64,000 nt of DNA from Thiotrichales bacterium (GCA_022759035.1 JAEMQD010000022.1:1-64000), one strand, 5' to 3'; positions 1 through 11,184 are shown, numbered from the stretch's first letter. Program-made: numbers and translations. Notes: generated by a model not told the origin, from the letters alone.

Positions 1-590
1 CCGTTAAAACGTTCGGCAACGTTCTGCCAATTAACAACCGACCAGAAGCCTTTTAGATAGTCGGCACGGCGGTTACGATAATCGACATAGTAAGCATGTT
101 CCCACACGTCAACGCCGAGTAGGGCATTTTTTCCGTGTTGTAATGGATTGCCTGCGTTTGAGCTGCTCATTAATTCTAAGCTGCCATCGGCATTTTGTGC
201 TAGCCAAGCCCAACCAGAACCGAAAGTCGCTAGGCCAGTTGCTTCAAATTTCGCTTTAAAATCATCAAATGAGCCGAAGCTTTTAATGATCGCGTCCATG
301 AGCTTGCCAGTTGGTGCTACGCCGCCGCCAGCACTCGGTGCCGCCATCATTGTCCAAAACTGATTGTGATTCCAATGTTGTCCTGCATTGTTGAAAATGC
401 CGCCTGCTGGTGCAGTTTTAACGATGTCTTCTAAGCTTTTACCCTCAAACTCGGTACCAACCACTAAACGATTAAGATTGTCTACATAAGCTTGGTGATG
501 CTTAGTGTGGTGTAGTGTCATGGTTTCTTCGCCAATATAAGGTGCGAGTGCATTATAGGCATAAGGTAGGGCTGGTAATGTGTGTGACAT
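1..590 (-). CDS. sodB: Superoxide dismutase, Fe type (3' end cut by window edge)
   Basis: Converts superoxide to hydrogen peroxide and oxygen in the cytoplasm. About 196 residues are visible and no stop is reached before the window edge, so the C-terminus is missing. The four metal ligands of the Fe/Mn family are in place: His27, His75 (in QHWNH), Asp161 and His165 (DVWEH). The Gln71 in the NNAGQHW stretch sits where iron enzymes carry their active-site glutamine, which argues for iron rather than manganese; cambialistic use cannot be excluded. The ATG at 588-590 begins MSHTLPALPYA, the usual SodB start. It lies 50 nt downstream of the YcgL-family gene on the same strand, with a weak hairpin between. 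Confidence 0.95.
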   Translation of the reverse strand, partial: MSHTLPALPYAYNALAPYIGEETMTLHHTKHHQAYVDNLNRLVVGTEFEGKSLEDIVKTAPAGGIFNNAGQHWNHNQFWTMMAAPSAGGGVAPTGKLMDAIIKSFGSFDDFKAKFEATGLATFGSGWAWLAQNADGSLELMSSSNAGNPLQHGKNALLGVDVWEHAYYVDYRNRRADYLKGFWSVVNWQNVAERFN

Positions 591-606
591 TGTTCAAGGC
601 TCCAAA

Positions 607-639
607 GTAAATAAAAAATACCTGACCATTTTACTCAGG
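607..639 (-). terminator. Possible weak terminator between ycgL-like gene and sodB
   Basis: Read on the minus strand, a 5-bp stem CCTGA/TCAGG (arms at 621-625 and 635-639) is followed by a run of mostly T. The stem is short, so it may only attenuate. It would separate the YcgL-family gene from sodB. Confidence 0.35.
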
Positions 640-640
640 A

Positions 641-964
641 TTAGCTTTTGTTGCTAGTCTTAGCATACAAAGCTTGTTGGGTTGCGACCCAGCTGTCTTC
701 CATTTGCTGTAGTGCGTTTGGATCAGAAGGTGGCATTTGTAAGTAATAACCTTGCGTTTTTAGTGCTTCATACACTGTTTGGCTGCTGGCGCGTGCCAGT
801 TTGCGCTCTGGCGTCATTTCAAAATCAATCACTTTATTGTCAGAAGAAAATTCCTTTTGTAAAGCGGCGGGTAGTTTTTCCCAAGGCAATTTTTGATCTA
901 CAAACAGATAGGTGCCTTCTTTTTTAGTGTGTCGATAAGTGCTGGTAGCAATAGGTTGCGTCAT
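641..964 (-). CDS. YcgL domain protein
   Basis: A 107-residue cytoplasmic protein of the YcgL family, whose members have no established biochemical role. The match rests on the family pattern: an N-terminal Y-[KR]-x3-[KR] strand, the segment TYLFVDQK, a central [LMIF]-[ED]-x-TPERKLA-like stretch, and the hallmark GYYLQMPP near residues 72-79. The C-terminal 25 residues after the domain look helical and unconserved. Start ATG at 962-964. It lies directly upstream of sodB and may share transcripts with it, although a weak hairpin intervenes. It is divergent from the epimerase gene. Family assignment is confident; function is unknown. Confidence 0.85.
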   Translation of the reverse strand: MTQPIATSTYRHTKKEGTYLFVDQKLPWEKLPAALQKEFSSDNKVIDFEMTPERKLARASSQTVYEALKTQGYYLQMPPSDPNALQQMEDSWVATQQALYAKTSNKS

Positions 965-1089
965 TGAAAAAGCCTTTAAATAAACCCATCAAACAGGGAT
1001 TGTCTGATCACGTTAAGGTTGACCTAGTGTCGAGGACTACCTAGAATTGTGTGTTATAAAATTCATATTATAACGGTTTGAGGTTGTCC

Positions 1090-2013
1090 ATGCGTATATT
1101 GGTGTTGGGTGGGACGGGGTTCGTTGGTCGTGTGTTGTTGCGTCATTTATCGCAACAAGGACACCATATAACTGTATTGGTGCGTCACGCCGAACGACAC
1201 CGTGATTTGTGGTTAATTCCACAGGTAACCTTGCTGGAAACGGTGCATTTTAGCGACCTACAGTTGCGCAAAGCACTGCGTGGTCAAGATGCAGTCATTA
1301 ATTTGATTGGTATTTTGCATGAAAGCAAGGGGCAAACTTTTGAACAAGTTCATGTCACTTTAGTGCGTAAGCTTATTGCTGCTTGTGCGGTAGAAGGTGT
1401 TGCACGTGTGTTGCACATGTCAGCGTTAGGCGCTGATTTGCAAGCGCCAAGTGCGTACTTACGCAGTAAGGCACAAGCTGAGGCGTTATTGATGGCAAGT
1501 GATTTGGATGTGACGATTTTTCAACCGTCGGTGATATTTGGTGAGGGTGATCGCTTTTTAGCTTTGTTTGCTGAATTGTTAGCTTATGCGCCAGTGATGC
1601 CTGTTGTTTGCCCTCGGGCACAGCTATCTCCTATCTGGGTAGAGGATGTTGCTCAGATTATGGTGCAAAGTCTGTCAAAAAAAGAAAGTATCGGCAAAAC
1701 CTATCCCTTGTGTGGTTCTCGCGTGTACAGCTTGTTAGAGTTATGGCAATTGGTTGCCGAAATGTCAAAGAAGAAGACGCGATTTTTTGCCTTGGGTGAT
1801 GCAATGTCTCGCATGACGGCGCGTGTTTTGGGTTGGTTACCAGGTTCAATAATGACGTTGGATAACTATGAAAGTTTGCAGGTGCCTTCTGTTTGTCAAT
1901 CGAGCTTGCCTTTTGGTCATCAGGCGAGAAGCTTACGTAGTTATTTAATGTCGCAGCGTATGCGAGATCGCTATGTGAAAATGCGTCAACAAGCTGGACG
2001 TAATCTAGCCTAA
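1090..2013 (+). CDS. NAD(P)-binding epimerase-like protein (complex I NDUFA9 family)
   Basis: A 307-residue atypical short-chain dehydrogenase/epimerase. The N-terminus MRILVLGGTGFVGRVLL carries the GGTGFVG dinucleotide-binding loop; a later segment VLHMSALGAD and AYLRSKAQAE hold the Ser...(Y)xxxK region of extended SDR proteins. The family is named after the mitochondrial complex I accessory subunit NDUFA9; bacterial members have no firmly known substrate. I start at ATG 1090, preceded by a GAGG, rather than the in-frame TTG at 1078. It ends 8 nt before cca, a pairing common in Betaproteobacteria, so the two are probably co-transcribed. Its role in tRNA maturation or respiration cannot be inferred from this. 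Confidence 0.85.
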   Translation: MRILVLGGTGFVGRVLLRHLSQQGHHITVLVRHAERHRDLWLIPQVTLLETVHFSDLQLRKALRGQDAVINLIGILHESKGQTFEQVHVTLVRKLIAACAVEGVARVLHMSALGADLQAPSAYLRSKAQAEALLMASDLDVTIFQPSVIFGEGDRFLALFAELLAYAPVMPVVCPRAQLSPIWVEDVAQIMVQSLSKKESIGKTYPLCGSRVYSLLELWQLVAEMSKKKTRFFALGDAMSRMTARVLGWLPGSIMTLDNYESLQVPSVCQSSLPFGHQARSLRSYLMSQRMRDRYVKMRQQAGRNLA

Positions 2014-2021
2014 GGGAAAAA

Positions 2022-3239
2022 ATGAATATTTGCTTGGTCGGCGGTGCGGTGAGAGATCAATTGCTTGGCTTGGCAAGTAAGGATCGTGACTGGGTGGTAA
2101 CTGGGGCGACACCAGAAGAAATGCTTGCACTTGGTTACCAACAAGTTGGTCGAGATTTTCCTGTTTTTTTGCACCCACAAACGCACGAAGAGTATGCCTT
2201 GGCGCGTACAGAGCGTAAACAGGGGGAGGGCTATTATGGCTTCGTGTGTTTTAGTGATCCAAGTGTTACCTTGGAAGCGGATCTTATTCGCCGAGATTTG
2301 ACCATTAATGCAATGGCAATTTGTCAGGACCAACTGGTTGACCCTTATGGGGGACAACGAGATTTAGCAGATAAACAGTTGCGGCATGTAAGTGATGCTT
2401 TTCGAGAGGATCCGTTACGCGTGCTGCGCGTTGCGCGATTTGCGGCACAATTAGGTCATTTGGGGTTTGTGGTTGCGCCAGAAACGCTTGCTCTGATGCA
2501 GGCTATGTCTTCGACAGGCGAGTTGACACAGCTTACGGCAGAGCGTGTCTGGGCAGAAACAGTTAAAGCATTACAGAGTAAAACGCCAGCGCGTTATTTC
2601 GAGGTGCTTTATCAAGTTGGTGCGTTGGCGGTATGGATGCCAGAAGTGGCAGCCTTGTTTGCAGTGCCGCAAGATAAAGTGCATCATCCAGAAGGTGATG
2701 TGGGAACGCATACGATGATGGTGCTGATGCAAATGCGGTTACAGACAGACGATGTTGCTTGTTTGTGGGCGGCATTGTGCCATGACTTGGGCAAGGCGTT
2801 GACGGCTGCTGAAGTGTTGCCGCATCATCCGGGGCATGAAATTGCGGGGGTTCCTTTAGTTAAGGCGTTGAGTGCGCGTTTAAAGGTGCCAGCACAGGTA
2901 CAAGCTTTTGCGATGCTCGTTTGTCGGTGGCATGGCGATATTCATCGTGCGACAAGGCTAACACCAGAAGCGCGATTAGCGGTATTAGATGGTTGTGATT
3001 TATGGCGTAAGCCCGAACAGTTTGCCGCACTATTGCAGGTGAGCGAAGCAGATGCGCGTGGTCGGCTGGGTTTCGAATTGGCGGATTATCCACAATCTCG
3101 TTTGTGGCAAACTTGGGCTAAAGCTGTGATGTCTATCACTGCGTCCGATTTTATTGCACAAGGGTTAAGTGGGTTCGCAATTAAAGAAGCAATGCGGCAA
3201 GCAAGACTGCGCTGTTTAGATGAGGTCGTGAATGCTTAG
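2022..3239 (+). CDS. cca: Multifunctional CCA tRNA nucleotidyltransferase
   Basis: Adds or repairs the 3'-CCA of tRNAs. The 405-residue length fits the bacterial class II enzymes with an HD domain. The nucleotidyltransferase core is at the N-terminus: GGAVRD (residues 7-12) followed by the metal-binding D21-R-D23-W. RRDLTINAMA and the EDPLRVLRVARFAAQ segment follow as usual. The C-terminal half has an HD phosphohydrolase domain (HTMM..., then AALCHDLGKA), which in relatives carries phosphatase and 2',3'-cyclic phosphodiesterase activity. An 8-nt gap separates it from the upstream epimerase gene. The downstream gap carries the promoter region of the OmpA-like gene. Confidence 0.97.
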   Translation: MNICLVGGAVRDQLLGLASKDRDWVVTGATPEEMLALGYQQVGRDFPVFLHPQTHEEYALARTERKQGEGYYGFVCFSDPSVTLEADLIRRDLTINAMAICQDQLVDPYGGQRDLADKQLRHVSDAFREDPLRVLRVARFAAQLGHLGFVVAPETLALMQAMSSTGELTQLTAERVWAETVKALQSKTPARYFEVLYQVGALAVWMPEVAALFAVPQDKVHHPEGDVGTHTMMVLMQMRLQTDDVACLWAALCHDLGKALTAAEVLPHHPGHEIAGVPLVKALSARLKVPAQVQAFAMLVCRWHGDIHRATRLTPEARLAVLDGCDLWRKPEQFAALLQVSEADARGRLGFELADYPQSRLWQTWAKAVMSITASDFIAQGLSGFAIKEAMRQARLRCLDEVVNA

Positions 3240-3311
3240 TGTATTGAATAGGTTAAAAAGCCGATAAAAACAAGCGAAGCGACGTTTTTAGAAGCTACTT
3301 GTTGTGTTATG

Positions 3312-3320
3312 TGTTACAAT
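3312..3320 (+). promoter_or_regulatory. Candidate extended -10 promoter for the OmpA-like gene
   Basis: TGTTACAAT forms an extended -10 (TGn plus TACAAT, 3315-3320) about 57 nt upstream of the OmpA-like start. No good -35 lies at 16-18 nt. The gap of 137 bases after cca has no other obvious feature. Confidence 0.4.
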
Positions 3321-3376
3321 GTTTAAGTTAGTGTTTGATTAAACGGCACAATTATTTTTAAGTTAGGAGAATGACA

Positions 3377-3988
3377 ATGCGTAAACTTATTTTATTGGCT
3401 GCGATGGTAGCAGCAACTTCAGCAAATGCAGCACCACGTGAAGCTTTCTGGTCAGACAGCAACGGTGTGGTTGTAAAAGATGGTCAGGGTAATTGCCTAC
3501 GTACATCTTTCTGGACTGCAGCTGATGGTGTTTGCCCAGGCGCTAAACAAGCCGCACCAGCACCAGCACCAGCACCAGCGCCTGTAGCTGCGATGCCAGC
3601 ACCAGCTGCGGCAACGCCAATTTCAACACCAGTGGTTACTAAGAAAACATTCAATGCAGGCGCGTTGTTTGCGTTTGACAGCGCTAAGCTAACGCCAGCA
3701 GCTGAGAAAGAATTGGCACAGTTGGCAACAGAAGCGAAAAGCTTGAAACAATTGAACTTGGTGCTGGTTGAGGGGCATACTGACAACATCGGTACAGCGG
3801 CTTACAACCAACAGTTGTCAATTAAGCGTGCCAATGCGGTGCGTGATGCTTTAGTAAAAAATGGCGTTGCTGCTGACAAAATTCAAGCAAAAGGCTATGG
3901 TTTCGAGAAGCCAGTTGCTAGCAACAAAACCAAAGAAGGTCGTGCACAAAACCGTCGCGTTGAAATCACGATTGACGGCGCAAAATAA
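3377..3988 (+). CDS. OmpA-family outer membrane/peptidoglycan-binding protein
   Basis: A 203-residue exported protein. A signal peptide (residues 1-18, cleaved after SANA) is followed by a short segment with NGVVVKDGQGNCLRT, typical of small OmpA proteins in Beta/Gammaproteobacteria, then an Ala-Pro repeat linker (about residues 57-85) that would span periplasm or wall, and a C-terminal OmpA-like domain. The latter holds VEGHTDNIG and the NRRVEI end, which contain the Asp and Arg that bind diaminopimelate in family members. No beta-barrel is present. I prefer ATG 3377 over 3371: the AGGAG is 7 nt upstream of the former but only 1 nt from the latter. A strong terminator follows. Confidence 0.9.
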   Translation: MRKLILLAAMVAATSANAAPREAFWSDSNGVVVKDGQGNCLRTSFWTAADGVCPGAKQAAPAPAPAPAPVAAMPAPAAATPISTPVVTKKTFNAGALFAFDSAKLTPAAEKELAQLATEAKSLKQLNLVLVEGHTDNIGTAAYNQQLSIKRANAVRDALVKNGVAADKIQAKGYGFEKPVASNKTKEGRAQNRRVEITIDGAK

Positions 3989-4010
3989 TTTTTGCTTCGT
4001 TTGATTCAGA

Positions 4011-4037
4011 AAAGCCCCGCACTGCGGGGCTTTTTTT
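4011..4037 (+). terminator. Rho-independent terminator after the OmpA-like gene
   Basis: A GC-rich hairpin AAAGCCCCGC-ACT-GCGGGGC followed by seven T. It lies 22 nt past the stop codon and isolates the OmpA-like gene from the tkt operon. Confidence 0.93.
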
Positions 4038-4158
4038 ATGTAATTACTTTTAAGGCGATGCTTGCTACTTGCCCAAAAGGGTTAAATCGGTGAAAATAAC
4101 GCTATTCGCCTAGTGGTTAGGTAACAGAATTTATTTTGAAACTTTTGAGGACTTGTTT

Positions 4159-6195
4159 ATGTCTAATCGTCGTGAGCTGGCTAATGCAATTCGTGCGCTC
4201 AGTATGGATGCAGTGCAAAAAGCGAAATCAGGTCATCCTGGTGCACCTATGGGTATGGCGGATATCGCTGAAGTTCTGTGGAATAGCCACATGAAGTTTA
4301 ATCCGAAAAATGCTAAATGGGTTGATCGAGATCGCTTTGTGCTGTCTAACGGCCATGGTTCAATGTTGATGTACTCTTTGTTGCATCTCACAGGCTTTAA
4401 TTTGACCATTGAGGACATTAAAAACTTCCGTCAGTTCCATTCAAAAACAGCTGGTCACCCAGAGTATGGCTATGCTGATGGTATCGAAACGACGACAGGT
4501 CCACTAGGTCAAGGTATTACCAATGCAGTAGGTATGGCAATTGCAGAACGCACGCTTGCGGCGCAGTTCAACCGTCCAGGTCACCCTATTGTTAACCACC
4601 ACACTTATGTTTTCATGGGTGACGGTTGTTTAATGGAAGGTTTGTCGCATGAAGCTTGTGCGATGGCTGGTGCGTTAGGCTTAGGTAAGTTAGTAGCGTT
4701 TTGGGATGACAACAATATTTCTATCGACGGTCATATCGATGACTGGATGGAAAAAGATGTGCCAGGGCGTTTTGAATCGTATGGTTGGCATGTTATCCGT
4801 GATGTAGACGGACATAATGCTGAAGCGGTTGATGCTGCGATTCATGAAGCAAAATCGGTTCAAGATAAACCGACATTAATTTGTACGCGCACGACGATTG
4901 GTTTTGGTTCGCCAAACTTATGTGGTACGCATGATTGTCACGGCGCGCCACTAGGTGATGCTGAAATCGCGTTAACACGTGAAAATCTAGGTTGGCACCA
5001 TGAGCCATTTGTTATCCCGCAAAACGTTTATGACGGTTGGGATCACACAGCGAAAGGTGCAGCAGAAGAGGCAGCATGGAACGAACTGTTTGCTTCTTAC
5101 GAGCAAAACTATCCAGATTTGGCAAAAGAATTTAAGCGTCGTATGGCAGGTGAGTTGCCAGCTAACTTTGAAGTAGAAATGGATAAGTTCATTGCTAAAA
5201 CACAAAGTGAAATGCCAAACATTGCCTCACGTAAAGCGTCGCAAAATGCGATTGAAGCAATGGGTCCATTGTTACCAGAATTGTTTGGTGGTTCAGCTGA
5301 CTTAACGGGCTCTAACCTTACTAATTGGTCTGGAACGGTTAAAGTTAATAAAAACAATGCCAATGGTAATTACATCTCTTGGGGTGTGCGTGAGTTTGGT
5401 ATGGCGCACATGATGAACGGCATGGTGCTTCATGGTGGCTTTAAGGTTTACGGTGCAACTTTCTTAATGTTTATGGAATTTATGCGCAATGCCTTACGTA
5501 TGTCTGCTTTAATGAAAATTGGCACAATCTACGTTTATACGCATGACTCGATTGGCTTGGGTGAAGATGGTCCGACGCATCAGCCTGTTGAACAAATCGC
5601 AACAATGCGTGCAATTCCTAACTTCCAAACTTGGCGTGCTTGTGATGCGATTGAATCTGCTGTTTCTTGGAAAATCGCTGTATTGCGTTCAAATGCACCA
5701 ACTGCATTAATTTTCTCACGTCAAAACCTAACACCTATGGCAAGAACAGCAGAGCAGGTTAAAAACATCGAGAAGGGTGGTTACATCCTACGTGATTGTG
5801 GCACAGAGCCAGACGTTATCTTGATTGCAACAGGCTCTGAAGTACAGTTGGCTATGAAAGCGGCTGAGCAGTTAGCGCAAGACAACATTCAGGCGCGCGT
5901 CGTGTCTATGCCTTGTGCTGAAATGTTTATGGCGCAGTCAGAAGAATACCGTGAAATGGTCCTTCCTTCTTATATTCGTGAACGTGTTGCGATTGAAGCG
6001 GGTATTACTGACTACTGGCGCAAGTTTGTTGGTTTGGATGGCGCTGTTGTTGGTATCGATACTTTCGGTGAGTCTGCACCAGCTGACGTATTATTCAAGC
6101 ATTTTGGCTTTACGGTTGAGAACGTAGTTAACACCGTATTAGATTTGTTAGATGACGGTGGCTGTACTGACGGTTGCTGCGGTGGTCATCATTAA
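4159..6195 (+). CDS. tkt: Transketolase
   Basis: Thiamine-diphosphate enzyme of the pentose phosphate (or Calvin) cycle that moves two-carbon ketol units between sugar phosphates. The 678-residue length and motifs fit: [13 protein letters not shown] near the N-terminus, the ThDP-binding GDGCLMEG...DDNN, and [12 protein letters not shown] in the middle domain. ATG 4159 is chosen because GAGG lies 8 nt upstream; an in-frame TTG at 4153 is less likely. It is the first gene of tkt-gap-pgk-pyk-fba. The last dozen residues, [12 protein letters not shown], form a Cys/His-rich tail that is not a standard part of the family and could bind metal. Confidence 0.97.
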   Translation: MSNRRELANAIRALSMDAVQKAKSGHPGAPMGMADIAEVLWNSHMKFNPKNAKWVDRDRFVLSNGHGSMLMYSLLHLTGFNLTIEDIKNFRQFHSKTAGHPEYGYADGIETTTGPLGQGITNAVGMAIAERTLAAQFNRPGHPIVNHHTYVFMGDGCLMEGLSHEACAMAGALGLGKLVAFWDDNNISIDGHIDDWMEKDVPGRFESYGWHVIRDVDGHNAEAVDAAIHEAKSVQDKPTLICTRTTIGFGSPNLCGTHDCHGAPLGDAEIALTRENLGWHHEPFVIPQNVYDGWDHTAKGAAEEAAWNELFASYEQNYPDLAKEFKRRMAGELPANFEVEMDKFIAKTQSEMPNIASRKASQNAIEAMGPLLPELFGGSADLTGSNLTNWSGTVKVNKNNANGNYISWGVREFGMAHMMNGMVLHGGFKVYGATFLMFMEFMRNALRMSALMKIGTIYVYTHDSIGLGEDGPTHQPVEQIATMRAIPNFQTWRACDAIESAVSWKIAVLRSNAPTALIFSRQNLTPMARTAEQVKNIEKGGYILRDCGTEPDVILIATGSEVQLAMKAAEQLAQDNIQARVVSMPCAEMFMAQSEEYREMVLPSYIRERVAIEAGITDYWRKFVGLDGAVVGIDTFGESAPADVLFKHFGFTVENVVNTVLDLLDDGGCTDGCCGGHH

Positions 6196-6278
6196 TTAGG
6201 TGCTAAGTGCATTGCGTGTAAACGCGGTGCACGTAGCACAATATAGATTTTAGTTTTTTATATTTTTTAACCTTTTAA

Positions 6279-7289
<1,011 letters not shown>

Positions 7290-7305
7290 TTGACGGGGTT
7301 TAACT

Positions 7306-8490
7306 ATGTCTAAATTTATTCGCATGGCCGACTTGGATCTTAAAGGTAAGCGCGTGTTAATTCGTGCTGATCTGAACGTTCCGGTAAAAGATGGCAAAGT
7401 AACTTCGGATGCCCGTATTAAAGCGTCGATGAAAACGTTTGAAGCGGCAGTTAAAGCTGGCGCGAAAGTGATGGTAATGTCGCACTTAGGTCGTCCAGAA
7501 GAAGGCGTTTACTCTGAAGAAAACTCACTAGCACCAGTTGCTGCAGATCTTTCTGCGAAAATGGGTAAGCCAGTTCGTTTAATTAAAGACTGGGTAGATG
7601 GTGGTTTTGACGTTGCAGAAGGCGAGTTAGTTCTACTTGAAAACGTTCGCTTTAACAAAGGCGAAAAGAAAAACCTAGATGAAACTGCGCAAAAGTACGC
7701 TGCACTATGTGACGTATTTGTAATGGATGCGTTCGGTACAGCGCATCGTGCTGAAGGTTCTACGCATGGCGTGGCTAAATTTGCACCAATTGCTTGTGCC
7801 GGCTTGTTGCTGACAGAAGAGCTAGATGCTTTAGCGAAAGCTTTGTTAGCTCCAGCGCGTCCTTTAGTGGCAATTGTTGGTGGTTCTAAAGTATCAACTA
7901 AGTTGACTGTATTAGAAAGCTTGGCGGATAAAGTTGACCAATTAGTTGTCGGTGGTGGTATTGCTAACACCTTCATTAAGTCGGTGGGCAACAATGTAGG
8001 TAAATCGCTTTGTGAAGACGATTTAATCCCAACAGCACAGATGTTGAGCAAAAAAATGGCAGCACGTGGTGCTTCTATTCCAGTAGCATCAGATGTGGTT
8101 GTGGGTAAAAAGTTTGATGCAAATGAACCAGCGGTTCAAAAAGCGGCAAACCAAGTTGCTGACGATGATATGATTTTTGACATCGGTCCTAAGGCTGCTC
8201 AAGAGTTGGTTGATATCATTATGAATGCAGGTACGGTTGTTTGGAACGGTCCAGTTGGCGTATTTGAGTTTGACCAGTTTGGTGAAGGTACAAAGGCCAT
8301 TGCGATGGCAATTGCGAATACCAAAGCCTTTACTTTGGCTGGTGGTGGCGACACAATTGCCGCTATTCAGAAGTATGATATCGAAGATAAGGTATCTTAT
8401 ATTTCAACTGGTGGTGGTGCCTTCTTAGAGTTTTTAGAAGGTAAACAATTGCCAGCTGTCGCAATTTTAGAAGCGCGCGCAGCGAAATAA
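7306..8490 (+). CDS. pgk: Phosphoglycerate kinase
   Basis: Transfers phosphate between 1,3-bisphosphoglycerate and ADP. At 394 residues it matches the monomeric bacterial enzyme. Visible signatures are [13 protein letters not shown] (substrate-binding Arg and Asp-Asn), [22 protein letters not shown], and near the C-terminus the nucleotide-binding GGGDTIAAI and [13 protein letters not shown]. It follows gap by 16 nt and is followed by a hairpin with a T-rich tail, so some transcripts may stop before pyk. The large open frame on the opposite strand within it is not supported by family matches. Confidence 0.98.
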   Translation: MSKFIRMADLDLKGKRVLIRADLNVPVKDGKVTSDARIKASMKTFEAAVKAGAKVMVMSHLGRPEEGVYSEENSLAPVAADLSAKMGKPVRLIKDWVDGGFDVAEGELVLLENVRFNKGEKKNLDETAQKYAALCDVFVMDAFGTAHRAEGSTHGVAKFAPIACAGLLLTEELDALAKALLAPARPLVAIVGGSKVSTKLTVLESLADKVDQLVVGGGIANTFIKSVGNNVGKSLCEDDLIPTAQMLSKKMAARGASIPVASDVVVGKKFDANEPAVQKAANQVADDDMIFDIGPKAAQELVDIIMNAGTVVWNGPVGVFEFDQFGEGTKAIAMAIANTKAFTLAGGGDTIAAIQKYDIEDKVSYISTGGGAFLEFLEGKQLPAVAILEARAAK

Positions 8491-8493
8491 AAC

Positions 8494-8528
8494 GAAAAGG
8501 CAGGAGGGTCGTCTCTTCTGCCTTTTTA
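8494..8528 (+). terminator. Probable terminator or attenuator after pgk
   Basis: AAAAGGCAG...CTGCCTTTTT forms a stem of about 9 bp with a loop of some 16 nt, followed by T-rich sequence. It lies in the 114-nt gap between pgk and pyk. Confidence 0.65.
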
Positions 8529-8604
8529 TTATTAAATGCAGTCTGACTGGTTATACGCCCGAGGGTGGATCGCCAGGCAGATTGAAAAAAATTAAGGAAT
8601 TCTG

Positions 8605-10059
8605 ATGATTACTAAAGAACATAAAAGCCCACGTCGTACGAAAATTGTTGCCACACTTGGTCCTGCAACGGATAAGCCAGGTGTTATTGATGACATGATC
8701 AAAGCGGGATTGGATGTTGTTCGGATCAATTTTTCTCATGGTGCTGCCGAAGAACATATTGAACGTGCCCGTTTTGTGCGTGAGCGCGCTAAAGCTTTAG
8801 GCGCGGAAGTGGGTGTACTGGTTGACTTGCAAGGCCCTAAAATTCGTATCGCGCGGTTTCGTGATGGTGCGGTGATGTTGGAAGTCGGTGCTGACTTTGC
8901 TCTTGATAATGGCATTCCTCGTTTGGATGGCGATATTCATGGCGTTGGCCTAGACTATAAAACGCTGCCGCAAGAAGTGAAGCCAGGCAATCGCTTGCTG
9001 CTTGATGATGGACGCGTTGTGCTTGAAGTGAAGCGCGTTGTTGGTGAGCGTGTTGAGTGTACTGTCATTGTTGGTGGTAAGCTGTCGAATAATAAAGGCA
9101 TCAACTTATTAGGTGGTGGCTTGTCTGCTGCAGCCATTACCGAAAAAGATAAAGAAGACATTATCTCTGCTGCAAAAATTCAAGCAGATTATTTAGCATT
9201 TTCTTTCCCTCGTAGCGCTGAAGATGTTAAAGAATGTCGTCGTTTGGCGAATGAAGCAGGGCTTTACTGCTGTATCGTTTCTAAAATAGAGCGTGCTGAA
9301 GCGGTTCAAGATCCAACATTAGAAGAAATTATTCTAGCTTCAGATGCCGTTATGATCGCACGTGGAGACTTAGGCGTTGAAGTTGGTGATGCGCAATTAC
9401 CAGGCTTGCAGAAAAAGATCATTAAAATGGCACGCCATTTTAATCGCCTAACCATTACGGCAACACAAATGATGGAAACGATGATTGATAATCCGATTCC
9501 AACACGTGCGGAAGTGTTCGACGTTGCTAATGCAGTCATTGATGGTACGGATGCGGTCATGCTATCTGGTGAAACGGCAACAGGGAAACACCCGCATCTT
9601 GTTATTGAAGCAATGGATCGTATTTGTTACGAAGCAGAGAAACAGCGTGAAACACGCGTATCAACGCATCGTATTGATCAAGTATTCCAAGCAACAGATG
9701 AAAGTATTGCTATGGGAGCCATGTATATTGCTAACCATTTCAATATTCGCGCAATTGCTGCATTAACCGAGTCTGGTAGCACGGCACTACTGATGTCGCG
9801 TATTTCATCAGGTATTCCTATTTATGCGATGACACCACATGACAAAACACGCCAAAAGGTCACACTTTATCGTGGTGTTTATCCGATGGCATTTAGTTAT
9901 GATGGCATGGAAAGTGATGATGTCGTTCCGAATATGATTGCGGAATTGAAACGTAAAGGCCAAGTACAAGATGGTGACAAAGTGCTCGTAACACGTGGTA
10001 AACATCGTGGTATTATGGGTGGCACGAATGTCATGCTCATTGTTGAAGTTGGCAAGTAA
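8605..10059 (+). CDS. pyk: Pyruvate kinase
   Basis: Makes pyruvate and ATP from phosphoenolpyruvate and ADP. The 484-residue protein shows the standard barrel: RTKIVATLGPAT, RINFSHG, DLQGPKIR, the active-site lysine stretch CCIVSKIERAEAV, MIARGDLGVE, and TATQMMETM with SGETATGK. The allosteric C-terminal domain ends in GTNVMLIVEV. An AAGGAATTCTG ribosome-binding region precedes the ATG. The gene is 114 nt downstream of pgk with a hairpin between, and 43 nt upstream of fba. Which allosteric effector it uses cannot be read from the sequence. Confidence 0.97.
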   Translation: MITKEHKSPRRTKIVATLGPATDKPGVIDDMIKAGLDVVRINFSHGAAEEHIERARFVRERAKALGAEVGVLVDLQGPKIRIARFRDGAVMLEVGADFALDNGIPRLDGDIHGVGLDYKTLPQEVKPGNRLLLDDGRVVLEVKRVVGERVECTVIVGGKLSNNKGINLLGGGLSAAAITEKDKEDIISAAKIQADYLAFSFPRSAEDVKECRRLANEAGLYCCIVSKIERAEAVQDPTLEEIILASDAVMIARGDLGVEVGDAQLPGLQKKIIKMARHFNRLTITATQMMETMIDNPIPTRAEVFDVANAVIDGTDAVMLSGETATGKHPHLVIEAMDRICYEAEKQRETRVSTHRIDQVFQATDESIAMGAMYIANHFNIRAIAALTESGSTALLMSRISSGIPIYAMTPHDKTRQKVTLYRGVYPMAFSYDGMESDDVVPNMIAELKRKGQVQDGDKVLVTRGKHRGIMGGTNVMLIVEVGK

Positions 10060-10102
10060 CAAACGATTTATTTTTAACTACTAACCAAGAGGAACAACCC
10101 TT

Positions 10103-11167
10103 ATGGCAATGATTACTTTGCGTGAATTGATGGATTACGCTGCTGAGCATAACTTTGGTATGCCAGCATTTAACGTAAACAATATGGAACAAGTGCGTGC
10201 AATTATGCGTGCTGCCGATAAATGTAATTCTCCTGTGATTCTACAAGGTTCTGCTGGTGCACGTAAGTACGCTGGTGAGCCAATGTTACGTCATTTGATT
10301 CAAGGTGCTGTTGAAATGTATCCACACATTCCAGTTGTTATGCACCAAGACCACGGTTCTGATGAAGGTGTATGTTTACGCGCGATTCAGTCTGGCTTCA
10401 CTTCTGTGATGATGGATGGTTCTTTAATGGCTGACGCTAAGACACCAGCATCATACGAATACAACGCAGGCATTACTGCGGCAGTTGTTAAAATGGCACA
10501 TGCTTGTGGTGTTTCTGTAGAAGGTGAATTGGGTTGTTTAGGTTCATTAGAAACAGGCAAAATGGGTGAAGAAGATGGTCATGGTGCTGATGGCGTGTTA
10601 GATCACTCTGCATTATTGACAGATCCAGAGGAAGCTTACCAATTTGTTAAAGATACCAATGTAGACTGTTTAGCGGTTGCAGTAGGTACTTCTCATGGTG
10701 CTTACAAGTTCACTTCTAAACCATCTGCTGATGTGTTAAAAATTGACCAAATTAAGAAAATTCACGCGCGTATCCCGACAACGCATTTGGTAATGCACGG
10801 CTCTTCTTCTGTACCAGAAGATTGGTTAGCGATCATTAACAACTACGGTGGTGACATGGGTAACACTTACGGTGTACCAGTTGAGGCGATTGTTGAAGGT
10901 ATTAAGTACGGCGTACGTAAAGTAAACATCGATACTGACTTGCGTATGGCTTCTACAGGTGCAATTCGTAAGCACTTGGCTGACAATCCATCTAACTTCG
11001 ACCCACGTAAATTCTACAAAGCAGCGGAAGATGCGATGATGGGTATTTGTGTGGCGCGTTTCGAAGCGTTTGGTTGTGCTGGTCATGCTTCTAAAATTAA
11101 GTCATTAGGCTTGGAAGAAATGCAGGCGCGTTACGCTTCTGGTTCTTTGAACCAAAAATTAAACTAA
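10103..11167 (+). CDS. fba: Fructose-bisphosphate aldolase, class II
   Basis: Zinc-dependent aldolase that interconverts fructose 1,6-bisphosphate and the triose phosphates. The 354-residue length, the start of the barrel ([12 protein letters not shown]), VVMHQDHG with the zinc-binding His and catalytic Asp, [16 protein letters not shown] and MHGSSSVP are typical of the class II subgroup first described with Calvin-cycle operons, also widespread in heterotrophs. RBS AGAGGAAC lies about 9 nt before the ATG. It ends the operon tkt-gap-pgk-pyk-fba, which therefore covers the lower glycolytic block but no phosphofructokinase. Confidence 0.97.
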   Translation: MAMITLRELMDYAAEHNFGMPAFNVNNMEQVRAIMRAADKCNSPVILQGSAGARKYAGEPMLRHLIQGAVEMYPHIPVVMHQDHGSDEGVCLRAIQSGFTSVMMDGSLMADAKTPASYEYNAGITAAVVKMAHACGVSVEGELGCLGSLETGKMGEEDGHGADGVLDHSALLTDPEEAYQFVKDTNVDCLAVAVGTSHGAYKFTSKPSADVLKIDQIKKIHARIPTTHLVMHGSSSVPEDWLAIINNYGGDMGNTYGVPVEAIVEGIKYGVRKVNIDTDLRMASTGAIRKHLADNPSNFDPRKFYKAAEDAMMGICVARFEAFGCAGHASKIKSLGLEEMQARYASGSLNQKLN

Positions 11168-11184
11168 CTAACGCTTAGTGAAAT

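Noticed and set aside
3548-3622. Ala-Pro repeat in the OmpA-like gene as a phase-variable tract
   Set aside because: Imperfect codon-level repeat encoding a normal periplasmic linker; no frameshift-prone homopolymer.
7509-8051. 180-codon open frame antisense to pgk
   Set aside because: Ser/Ala/Thr-rich translation with no family features; pgk on the plus strand is a full-length, conserved gene.
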